DNA of 55,441 nt from an uncultured Nesterenkonia sp. (GTDB taxonomy: Bacteria > Actinomycetota > Actinomycetes > Actinomycetales > Micrococcaceae). Both the position numbers and the translations under genes were made by a program. Position 1 is the first letter of the stretch; the number at the start of each line of letters is the position of its first letter. The notes beneath the pieces were generated by a model that made no database searches, had not been told where the DNA came from, and was given only the letters and a program-made list of their open reading frames with translations. This document shows, in pieces, positions 18,392-25,784 of the stretch. The DNA lies in the NCBI GenBank assembly GCA_946222885.1, contig CAMIAK010000015.1:1-55441 (forward strand), in the 5' to 3' direction.

Positions 18392-20037
18392 GCGTGGCCC
18401 GCGCCGCGGCAGCCGGGCGCCTGCGCACGGTCCGCCGTCTCCACAGGGAGCGCAGCGGGGCTGCCTCGGCGTCGGACCGCTGGTTCGTGGTCTATATGGC
18501 CGCCCTCCTGGTGAGCATCTACGTGGTGCCCACCGCCTATCTCATCGGCACCTCCCTGGACGCAGCCGCTGCGGCCACACTCACCGGACAGAGCGCGCTG
18601 CCCGTCCTCAATGCGGCCTTCTGCGTGGTGGGCGCGCTGTGCGTCCTGCTCGGGACGGTCCAGGGCCCGGTGCACCTCAGCCCTTTTCCGGGACATGTGC
18701 TGCTCTCCTCAGATATCCCGCGGCGCAGCGTGCTGCTGCGACCCACGCTCACTCTGCTGGCCTCTGCCGCGGCGGCTCTGGCAGCAGCTTCGGCGATCGC
18801 CGGGTTCACGATGCTCCAGACCGGCCTCTGGGGCGGTGCCCAGCTCGGACTCCTGATGCTGGGGACGTTCCTCGCGGGGATCCAGCTGGGGCTGCTGTGG
18901 TTCCTCGGCCAACGGCTCGGGGCCTCGCCCAGGGGTCTCGTCCTGCTGATCCTCCTGCTGTGCGGGGTGCTGCCGGCCGCAGTCCCAGGCACCCTATGGC
19001 TCTCACCGGGCGGCTGGCTGGCCATGATCTGGACGGGAGATCAGCCGGCGCCCGTGCTCGCACTCTCCGCCGTCGTCGCACTCCTCGGTGCGGGGCTGCT
19101 GGCCGCCGTCCCCGGCGCGCTCGGAGGGATGCCGGCCGCGACGGTGCTCAGCCAGAGCGGGAGGCTCTCCGACGCGCGGCTCTACAGCTCGGCAGGCAGC
19201 ATCGGCGATGCCGTGGAGCTGTTCCGTGCCGGGCCCCAGCATCGAAGCCACGCCCTGATGAGGAGTGCGGTCCGCCGGGGCGCAGAGGGGCTCCCCGGCA
19301 TCCTGTCGACCTTCCGGGCAGATATGGCAACGGGCCTGAGGGTGCCGGCCCAGTCTGCGGGCGGGCTCTGTGCGATGACACTCGGCACTCTCGCGGCGGC
19401 CTTGTGTTTCGGCCAGGCGCAGCCGGGGGACGGGCAGGACCGGGATCTCCTGCTGATCCTGGTGCCCTCGCTGCTGGTCGGCACGGCGCTGATGCACCTG
19501 GGCAGCGGCGCCGTGGCCGGCGGGTGGCGCAGCCTCAAGGATGAGTTCGACGCCGCGCCGCTCTTCGGCTGGTCCTCCCGGCAGGCGCTCCTGAGACGCC
19601 TTGCCTGGCCCTGTGCCATGGGTCTGCTCGCCGCGGGCCTCGGCGCCGCGGCCGCAGCAGGTCTCTCAGCGTTGCTCGGAGGACAGGCAGCTGTCCCGGG
19701 CCGGGGTGCAGTGCTGTTCGCCCTGGCGCTGATGGCCGTGGTGCTCTCGGCCCGGTTCATGCAGTCCATGCGGGACCGCCGGATGCCGCTGGAGTCCCTG
19801 GTCCCCATGCCCACACCCTTCGGCGACCTCTCGGGGCTGAAGGTGCTCTTCTGGGTGGCCGACGGCCTCTTGGTCTCCCTGGCCGCCGCGCTGGGGATGC
19901 TCCTGCTGCCCTGGCCCGGCTGGGCCGTGCTGCTCGTGGTCGCGGTGGGAGGGACCGCCGTCGCCGGCTGGCGCCGGACGGGACAGCTGTGGCGTGCAGG
20001 AGCTCCCCGGGGCGCTGCTCATGAGGGGCAGGACTAG
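18388..20037 (+). CDS. membrane protein, partner of the ABC ATPase
   Basis: 549 aa with roughly a dozen hydrophobic segments from residue ~32 onward (VVYMAALLVSIYVVPTAYLIG and similar). A cytoplasmic basic N-terminus of ~30 aa precedes them. It is translationally coupled to the ATPase (ATGA overlap) and is probably its permease; it resembles actinobacterial membrane proteins of the DUF6297 type, an assignment from memory and uncertain. Its stop codon TAG shares the tetranucleotide CTAG with the stop of the convergent adhA, leaving no spacer or terminator. Confidence 0.75.
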   Translation: MSVARAAAAGRLRTVRRLHRERSGAASASDRWFVVYMAALLVSIYVVPTAYLIGTSLDAAAAATLTGQSALPVLNAAFCVVGALCVLLGTVQGPVHLSPFPGHVLLSSDIPRRSVLLRPTLTLLASAAAALAAASAIAGFTMLQTGLWGGAQLGLLMLGTFLAGIQLGLLWFLGQRLGASPRGLVLLILLLCGVLPAAVPGTLWLSPGGWLAMIWTGDQPAPVLALSAVVALLGAGLLAAVPGALGGMPAATVLSQSGRLSDARLYSSAGSIGDAVELFRAGPQHRSHALMRSAVRRGAEGLPGILSTFRADMATGLRVPAQSAGGLCAMTLGTLAAALCFGQAQPGDGQDRDLLLILVPSLLVGTALMHLGSGAVAGGWRSLKDEFDAAPLFGWSSRQALLRRLAWPCAMGLLAAGLGAAAAAGLSALLGGQAAVPGRGAVLFALALMAVVLSARFMQSMRDRRMPLESLVPMPTPFGDLSGLKVLFWVADGLLVSLAAALGMLLLPWPGWAVLLVVAVGGTAVAGWRRTGQLWRAGAPRGAAHEGQD

Positions 20038-21059
20038 GCGGAATAGTCGATGACCACGCGTCCGTCGATCTTGGCATGACGCATCTCGTCGAAGACAGCG
20101 TTGATGTCCTCGAGAGGACGCTTCGAGAAGGTCGGGTGGATCAGTCCGCGGGCATAGAAGTCCAATGCCTCGACCATGTCCTGACGCGTGCCCACGATCG
20201 AGCCGCGGATCGTCAGCCCTTTGAGCACGATGTCGAAGATGGGTGCGGGGAACTCCCCGGGCGGCAGGCCGTTGAAGACGATGGTCCCGCCCCGTCGGGT
20301 CATGGTGATGGCCTGGCCGAAGGCTGAGGGGTGGACGGCGGTGACGAGCACGCCATGGGCTCCTCCGGTCTGTTCGAGGATCTCCTGGGCCGGATCGGGG
20401 CCCTGCGCGTTGAGCGTGATCTCGGCTCCGTGCCGCTGAGCCAGAGCGAGCTTGTCATCGGTCACGTCCACGGCGATCACCCGCATGCCCATCGCGACGG
20501 CGTACTGGACAGCCACGTGCCCCAGACCGCCGACCCCTGAGATCACCACCCACTGGCCCGGCCGAACATCAGTCATCTTCAGCCCCTTATAGACGGTCAC
20601 CCCGGCACAGAGCACCGGGGCGATCTCATGCGGGTCAGAGCCTTCCGGGATGAGCGCGGCGAAGGCGGCGTCCACCAGCATGTATTCGCCAAAGGATCCG
20701 TCCGCGGAATATCCGCCGTTCACCTGGGCCTCACAGAGGGTCTCCCATCCGGTCCTGCAGTATTCGCAGGTGCCGCAGGCGCTCCAGAGCCAGGCATTGC
20801 CCACCATCTGGCCCACTTCGAGGTTCGTCACCCCTTCGCCGAGCTCCTCCACGATCCCCACCCCTTCGTGACCGGGGATGAAGGGCGGTTCGGGTTTGAC
20901 GGGCCAGTCCCCTTCCGCGGCATGCAGGTCGGTGTGGCACACGCCGGAGGCGATGAGCCTCACCAGCGCCTGCCCGGGGCCCGGCGAGGGCCGGGGGTGG
21001 TCGGTCACTGCCAGGTCTGTGCCGAACTCTTCGACGACGGCTGCTGTCATAGTGCTCAT
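20034..21059 (-). CDS. adhA: zinc-dependent alcohol dehydrogenase (AdhA/AdhP type)
   Basis: NAD-dependent oxidation of primary alcohols to aldehydes. Catalytic zinc ligands: Cys in GVCHTD, His/Glu in GHEGVG, Cys in VLCAG. The structural-zinc loop has four cysteines in ACGTCEYCRTGWETLC. The Rossmann motif is GVGGLGHVAVQ. About 341 aa. Three ATGs are possible (21065, 21059, 21050); AGGGGA directly abuts the first and is 6 bases from the second, which is chosen. A tandem GATGCAAC site lies ~90 bases upstream. It probably supplies aldehyde to the dehydrogenase encoded at 22.5 kb. Confidence 0.93.
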   Translation of the reverse strand: MSTMTAAVVEEFGTDLAVTDHPRPSPGPGQALVRLIASGVCHTDLHAAEGDWPVKPEPPFIPGHEGVGIVEELGEGVTNLEVGQMVGNAWLWSACGTCEYCRTGWETLCEAQVNGGYSADGSFGEYMLVDAAFAALIPEGSDPHEIAPVLCAGVTVYKGLKMTDVRPGQWVVISGVGGLGHVAVQYAVAMGMRVIAVDVTDDKLALAQRHGAEITLNAQGPDPAQEILEQTGGAHGVLVTAVHPSAFGQAITMTRRGGTIVFNGLPPGEFPAPIFDIVLKGLTIRGSIVGTRQDMVEALDFYARGLIHPTFSKRPLEDINAVFDEMRHAKIDGRVVIDYSA

Positions 21060-21147
21060 GGTCATTCCCCTGTCACGGCAGATGTGCTTCTGGATAGGTG
21101 CGCGCCCCGCCTGAACGCGGTAGCACCTATGAAGCTACTGGGCCGCC

Positions 21148-21167
21148 GGTTGCATCACCGTTGCATC
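21148..21167 (-). promoter_or_regulatory. tandem GATGCAAC site upstream of adhA
   Basis: On the minus strand it reads GATGCAAC-GGT-GATGCAACC, two direct half-sites 11 bp apart. It overlaps the last codons of the regulator gene and stands upstream of adhA in the same orientation. The same arrangement with the same spacing occurs upstream of the aldehyde dehydrogenase. Probable binding site of the GAF regulator encoded between them. Confidence 0.65.
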
Positions 21168-22348
21168 CGAGCCACCAATGCTGCCCGCTGAGGAGAGCCG
21201 GCCGGCAGCATCCGCAGCGCAACGTAGACGGCTTCCTCGTCTGCCTCGGCCTCCGGAAGCTGCAGATAGCGCCACAGTTCCTGGCCCGAGCCGTCGGAGA
21301 GCAGCGACTCGCGCAGCAGGACGGAGAGACGGTTCCTGATGCGCAGAACTCCAGGCGACTCGGAGGAGGGCAGCACGGGCCCCCCATAAAGGTCCAGGGC
21401 GGTGGGCCGGTCGCCGGCTTCCAGGGCCTGTGCGCACCGCACGGCGTCCAGCTCCACCGCTGGCGAGAGGCGGTAGGGCCGGCTCAGCAGGTTCAGCCCG
21501 CTTTCTGCGGACCCCTTCAGGAGACGTCGCAGCCGCAGGACCTCTGCGCGCAGGGTCACTTCGTGCCCGGGCTCGCCGTAGAGCTGGATCGCCAGCTCCT
21601 CTGCGCCCATGCCGGAGTCAGGCCCGGCGGTGACGCTGTGCCAGGCCAACAGGGTCAGCAGCTCGGCCTGACGCAGAGGGAGCCGTATGCGGCGCCCTCC
21701 GAGGCTCAGCTGAGGAGCCGAGGTGCCGAGCACAGTCAGCTGCGGGGCGGAGCCACAGGCGGGCAGGACCTTCAGCTCTGCCTCCGCCGCTGAGACGGCC
21801 GCACAGATCAGCGGCAGCGAATGAGTGGCCACGGCCTCGGGGCCGCCGGTGAGGTCCACGACGCCCAGCAGGCTTCCCGTATGTGGATCGTGGATGGGTG
21901 CCGCTGAGCAGGAGAACTGGTGCGCAGAGAACGCGAAATGCTCCTCCTGATGCACCTGGGCTCCGTGCCCGGTGGCCAGCGCCAGTCCGGGAGCGGAGGT
22001 CCCGATCGCGTCCTCCGACCATCTGGCCCCCGGCTGGAAGGCTGACCCTTCGGCGCGGCGGAGAGTCGACCGGGCACCGTCCACCCAGAGCAGGCGTCCC
22101 TGTGCGTCGCCGATGGCGGTGATGAGACCGGCGTCGCCGGCGGGCTCGATGAGCAGCCGCCGCAGGACCGGCAGCACCAGCCGCAGCGGATGTTCCTCCC
22201 GGTAGGCGGCCAGATCGTCATCTGCCAGGTCGATGGGCGCCGTGGCCGAGGCGGGGTCTGCCAGATATGCCGCGGACCGCCGCCACGAGTCCTGCAGAGC
22301 GGGGGAGAGGACTCCCCAGGACCGGGGCTCGTCAGGAAGTGCTGCCAC
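21155..22348 (-). CDS. GAF-domain transcriptional regulator of the alcohol/aldehyde locus
   Basis: 397 aa. The N-terminal helical region and GAF-type sensory domain (about 30-200; segments SEDAIGTSAPGLALATG, FSCSAAPIHDPHTG and LLGVVDLTG) resemble the sensory half of AcoR-like activators. There is no AAA+ sigma-54 module. Instead a winged-helix-like region follows (LPLRQAELLTLLAWH ... LRAEVLRLRRLL, about 240-300), then helices. Such proteins regularly sit beside acetaldehyde dehydrogenase genes in actinobacteria. It is transcribed divergently from the aldehyde dehydrogenase and toward adhA. The aldehyde or alcohol ligand is inference. Confidence 0.82.
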   Translation of the reverse strand: MAALPDEPRSWGVLSPALQDSWRRSAAYLADPASATAPIDLADDDLAAYREEHPLRLVLPVLRRLLIEPAGDAGLITAIGDAQGRLLWVDGARSTLRRAEGSAFQPGARWSEDAIGTSAPGLALATGHGAQVHQEEHFAFSAHQFSCSAAPIHDPHTGSLLGVVDLTGGPEAVATHSLPLICAAVSAAEAELKVLPACGSAPQLTVLGTSAPQLSLGGRRIRLPLRQAELLTLLAWHSVTAGPDSGMGAEELAIQLYGEPGHEVTLRAEVLRLRRLLKGSAESGLNLLSRPYRLSPAVELDAVRCAQALEAGDRPTALDLYGGPVLPSSESPGVLRIRNRLSVLLRESLLSDGSGQELWRYLQLPEAEADEEAVYVALRMLPAGSPQRAALVARMQR

Positions 22349-22388
22349 GGCTCCTCCTTCCTCCCTCAGAAGTGTCCTATGTCACAGA

Positions 22389-22405
22389 ATAGGGGCCACC
22401 CCTAT
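22389..22405. promoter_or_regulatory. palindrome in the divergent regulator/aldehyde dehydrogenase promoter region
   Basis: ATAGGGG-CCA-CCCCTAT, a perfect 7-bp dyad with a 3-base spacer, 41 bases upstream of the regulator start. It is not related to the GATGCAAC sites, so it may be a second operator, for autoregulation or another repressor. Confidence 0.45.
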
Positions 22406-22426
22406 CCCTGTCACGAGCCCTGGGGC

Positions 22427-22446
22427 GATGCAACGCGGATGCAACC
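22427..22446 (+). promoter_or_regulatory. tandem GATGCAAC site upstream of aldehyde dehydrogenase
   Basis: GATGCAAC-GCG-GATGCAACC: two direct half-sites with 11-bp periodicity (one helical turn), 74 bases before the aldehyde dehydrogenase start. Identical in half-sites, spacing and orientation relative to its gene to the site upstream of adhA. Confidence 0.65.
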
Positions 22447-22519
22447 TTCCGGGGCATAGTGTGCAGTCACGTGATGCACATCACTTGCGGCATTCCAACC
22501 GAGCATCGAGGGAGTCATG

Positions 22520-24043
22520 ATGACCGTCTACGCACAGCCCGGCACTGAGGGCAGCATCGTCAGCTATCGGTCCCGCTATGACAACTACGTCGGCGGTGAC
22601 TGGGTCGCCCCGGCCAAGGGAGAGTACTTCGAGAACCCCTCCCCGGTGAACGGGCGCACCTTCACCGAAGTGGCCCGCTCCACCGCCGAGGACATCGAGA
22701 CCGCCCTCGACGCCGCCCACGCAGCAGCGCCGGCCTGGGGGAGGACCTCCGTGGCAGAGCGCGCGCTGATCCTGAACCGGATCGCCGACCGCATCGAGGA
22801 GAACCTCGAGATGCTGGCGGTCGCCGAGACCTGGGAGAACGGTAAGCCGGTGCGGGAGACCCTTGCCGCCGATCTCCCCTTGGCGGTGGACCATTTCCGC
22901 TACTTCGCCGGAGCGATCCGCGCCCAGGAAGGCGGGCTCAGCGAGATCGACGGCGACACCATCGCCTACCACTTCCATGAGCCGCTCGGCGTGGTGGGAC
23001 AGATCATCCCGTGGAACTTCCCGCTGCTGATGGCCGTCTGGAAGCTGGCTCCGGCGCTGGCCGCAGGCAACGCGGTGGTGCTGAAGCCGGCGGAGCAGAC
23101 CCCGGCTTCCATCATGGTGCTGGCGGAGCTGATCGGGGACCTCCTCCCGGCCGGCGTGCTCAACATCGTCAACGGCTTCGGCGCGGAGGCCGGCGCCCCG
23201 TTGGCCTCCAGCCCGCGGATCCGGAAGATCGCCTTCACCGGGGAGACCACCACCGGCCGGCTGATCATGCAGTACGCCAGCCAGAACCTCATCCCGGTCA
23301 CCCTGGAGCTGGGCGGCAAGAGCCCGAACATCTTCTTCGAAGACGTGGCGGCCGCCGACGACGCCTTCTACGACAAGGCCCTCGAAGGCTTCGCGATGTT
23401 CGCCCTGAACCAGGGCGAGGTCTGCACCTGTCCCTCCCGGGCACTCATCCAGAACAGCATCATCGACGACTTCCTGGAGGCCGGCGTGGAGCGCACCCGG
23501 GCCATGAAACAGGGCAATCCGTTGGACACCGAGACCCAGGTGGGCGCCCAGGCCAGCAATGATCAGCTGGAGAAGATCCTCTCCTACCTGGACATCGGCC
23601 AGAAGGAGGGCGCCCAGGTGCTGATCGGCGGCGAGCGTGTGGATCCGGGCGAAGGACTCTCCGAAGGGTACTACGTGGCCCCCACCATCTTCCGCGGGGA
23701 CAACAGCATGCGGATCTTCCAGGAGGAGATCTTCGGCCCCGTGGTCTCGGTGACCGGTTTCGAGGGCTATGAGGAGGCGATCTCCACCGCCAACGACACC
23801 CTCTACGGGCTCGGGGCCGGCGTCTGGTCGCGCAGCGGGAACATCGCCTACCGCGCCGGGCGTGAGATCCAGGCGGGACGTGTCTGGACCAACTGCTATC
23901 ACCAGTACCCGGCTCACGCCGCCTTCGGCGGCTACAAGCAGTCCGGCATCGGACGGGAGAACCACCGGATGATGCTGGACCACTACCAGCAGACCAAGAA
24001 CCTGCTGGTCAGCTACTCGGAGGACAAGCTCGGCTTCTTCTGA
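22520..24043 (+). CDS. aldehyde dehydrogenase (acetaldehyde type, AldA/ExaC-like)
   Basis: Oxidises aldehydes to acids with NAD(P). 507 aa. The substrate/cofactor motifs are IIPWNFPLL, the general base in LELGGKSPN and the catalytic cysteine in NQGEVCTCPS (first Cys of the pair). The C-terminal block GGYKQSGIGRENH is also present. A second ATG at 22520 is preferred because GAGGGAG is 5 bases from it (an ATG also occurs at 22517). It is followed after 31 bases by the DUF779 gene, the usual partner of this subfamily. Probably activated by the divergent GAF regulator. Confidence 0.94.
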   Translation: MTVYAQPGTEGSIVSYRSRYDNYVGGDWVAPAKGEYFENPSPVNGRTFTEVARSTAEDIETALDAAHAAAPAWGRTSVAERALILNRIADRIEENLEMLAVAETWENGKPVRETLAADLPLAVDHFRYFAGAIRAQEGGLSEIDGDTIAYHFHEPLGVVGQIIPWNFPLLMAVWKLAPALAAGNAVVLKPAEQTPASIMVLAELIGDLLPAGVLNIVNGFGAEAGAPLASSPRIRKIAFTGETTTGRLIMQYASQNLIPVTLELGGKSPNIFFEDVAAADDAFYDKALEGFAMFALNQGEVCTCPSRALIQNSIIDDFLEAGVERTRAMKQGNPLDTETQVGAQASNDQLEKILSYLDIGQKEGAQVLIGGERVDPGEGLSEGYYVAPTIFRGDNSMRIFQEEIFGPVVSVTGFEGYEEAISTANDTLYGLGAGVWSRSGNIAYRAGREIQAGRVWTNCYHQYPAHAAFGGYKQSGIGRENHRMMLDHYQQTKNLLVSYSEDKLGFF

Positions 24044-24074
24044 GCCGGGCACACCCAGTCAGGAGGGAGAAGCC

Positions 24075-24464
24075 ATGGGTGCCGAGCGTGTAGACGTCAC
24101 CGAGGAGGCCGCGGCCCTGCTGCGCAGGCTGCGCGAAGAACACGGCCGGCCGCTGATGTTCCATCAGTCAGGGGGCTGCTGCGACGGCTCGGCACCCATG
24201 TGCTACACCCAGGGGACCTTCATGACCGGCCCTGCCGACGTGCTGCTCGGGGAGCTGGAACCGGGCACCCCTGAGCCGGTCCCGGTCTGGATCTCGAAGG
24301 CGCAGTACGAGTACTGGTCCCACACCCACATCACCATCGACGTCACCCGGGGCCGGGGCGCCGGCTTCAGCATCGAGGGGCCCACCGGCCACCGGTTCAT
24401 CGTCCGCTCACGGCTCTTCACCGATGAGGAGACGGCCTCCCTGGCCCCGGTCCGCACCGGCTGA
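24075..24464 (+). CDS. DUF779 family protein
   Basis: 129 aa. Typical motifs: HQSGGCCDGSAPMCY near residue 34 and SKAQYEYWSHTHITIDVTRGRG. Members almost always follow an acetaldehyde-type aldehyde dehydrogenase; the biochemical role is not established. The paired cysteines CCDGSxPMC suggest metal or redox function (inference). AGGAGG stands 7 bases before the ATG. Its stop codon lies within the left arm of a terminator hairpin. Confidence 0.9.
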   Translation: MGAERVDVTEEAAALLRRLREEHGRPLMFHQSGGCCDGSAPMCYTQGTFMTGPADVLLGELEPGTPEPVPVWISKAQYEYWSHTHITIDVTRGRGAGFSIEGPTGHRFIVRSRLFTDEETASLAPVRTG

Positions 24465-24492
24465 GCAGGATTCAGCCCGCTCAGCCGGTGCG
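24453..24492. terminator. terminator between DUF779 and the MFS gene
   Basis: A perfect 14-bp stem (24453-24466 with 24479-24492) and a 12-base loop. The left arm includes the DUF779 stop codon. The convergent MFS stop is 6 bases beyond, so it likely serves both. Confidence 0.85.
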
Positions 24493-24497
24493 AAGGG

Positions 24498-25724
24498 TCA
24501 GAGCAGGCCGGCTCGGCGGCGGGTGGTCCGGTTCGCGTGGTCCGAGTAGCGGGGAAGCCATCGCTGCATCCCCCAGGCCGAGAGCGGGCCGCAGGCAGAG
24601 ACCGCCCAGATCCCTGCCGCCAGCGAGCCGAGCCCGGCCCCGGCTGAGAGCATCAGCGGGCCGGCGCCCATGCCGAGGTCGGTGATCAGCCGCCAGATCC
24701 CCAGGAACTGAGGACGCCCTTCGGCGGGGGAGACGTCGGAAGAGATCGTCATCATGATCCCCGAGCCCAGGCCGTTGGCGAAGCCCAGCAGGATCCCGAC
24801 GGCGGAGAGGCCGAGGGCGGTGGCCGTCGTCGGGACCAGAGCCATGGCCGCGCCGAGCATCAGCATGGCGGGCACTCCCAGCCAGAGGCGCCCGAAACGG
24901 TCCATCACCTTCCCGGCAGGGTAGAACAGCAGCATGTCGACGCCCCCGGCAAGCCCGAAGATCAGCGAGATGGTGGTGGGGTCCAGCCCGATGTGCTCGC
25001 CCCACAGCGGGATGACCTGCTGACGGGCGCCGCGGATGCCGCCCACCAGCAGGGCGACCAGCCCCAAGGACCAGAACATCCGGCGGTGCTCGACCAGGAT
25101 GCCCAGCAGCGTGGGACCAGGCCCCGCCGGGGCACCAGCGGAGGAGCCGGGCTCGGGCATCCCTTCATCAGCAGGCTTGGGCTTGGCCAGCAGCACAGTG
25201 ACGGTGGCCGCAACAGAGGTCGCGACGGCGACCAGGAAGACGGCGCGGGTGTCACCGGCGAGCGTCACCAGCGCGCCGGCGAAGGGCCCGGCGAACTGGC
25301 CGATCCGGTGCACACCGCCCAGGGTGGAGAGGACGCGCGCCCGCTGGCACGCAGGGGTCACCGCGGTCAGATAGGAGTGCCGGGCCAGGTGGAAGACGGC
25401 ATTGGCCGCGCCCACCAGAAGGACGGCCGCGCCCAGCGTGAGGAGCGAGGGGGAGAGCGCCGCACCCAGGAACGCCAGGGCCGCCAGCGAGCCGGCCAGC
25501 AGCATGGCCATGCGGTCGCCGAGCTTGGAGGCCAGCGCGCCTGCCGGAAGATCGGCCAGGATCTGTCCGACCGGGAGCATCGCGGCGATGAGTCCCGCCA
25601 TGGCGAGGGTGGCGCCCTGCTCCACGGCGAAGGGAGCGATGATCGGAAGGATGGCGCCCAGGCCGGCACTGAACACGAAGGCCGGGATCAGCGCGCCGAG
25701 GACCACCGTCCTGAACGGAAACAT
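24498..25724 (-). CDS. major facilitator superfamily transporter
   Basis: About 408 aa with ~12 hydrophobic segments. The first begins right after the start (RTVVLGALIPAFVFSAGLG). The MFS loop motif between helices 2 and 3 is LPAGALASKLGDR, and the equivalent in the second half is PAGKVMDRFGR. The central loop (KPKPADEGMPEPG) is cytoplasmic. The ATG at 25724 fits the hydrophobic start; a GTG at 25751, with a TATAGGAT element just upstream, could give a leaderless form. The frame stays open for 3 kb more antisense to helY, which is not coding. Substrate unknown. Confidence 0.88.
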   Translation of the reverse strand: MFPFRTVVLGALIPAFVFSAGLGAILPIIAPFAVEQGATLAMAGLIAAMLPVGQILADLPAGALASKLGDRMAMLLAGSLAALAFLGAALSPSLLTLGAAVLLVGAANAVFHLARHSYLTAVTPACQRARVLSTLGGVHRIGQFAGPFAGALVTLAGDTRAVFLVAVATSVAATVTVLLAKPKPADEGMPEPGSSAGAPAGPGPTLLGILVEHRRMFWSLGLVALLVGGIRGARQQVIPLWGEHIGLDPTTISLIFGLAGGVDMLLFYPAGKVMDRFGRLWLGVPAMLMLGAAMALVPTTATALGLSAVGILLGFANGLGSGIMMTISSDVSPAEGRPQFLGIWRLITDLGMGAGPLMLSAGAGLGSLAAGIWAVSACGPLSAWGMQRWLPRYSDHANRTTRRRAGLL

Positions 25725-25784
25725 GGGCTGACCAGCGCGGGAGGAGGGCACAGAGTGACATCCTATAGGCATTAGGCTGGAGCC

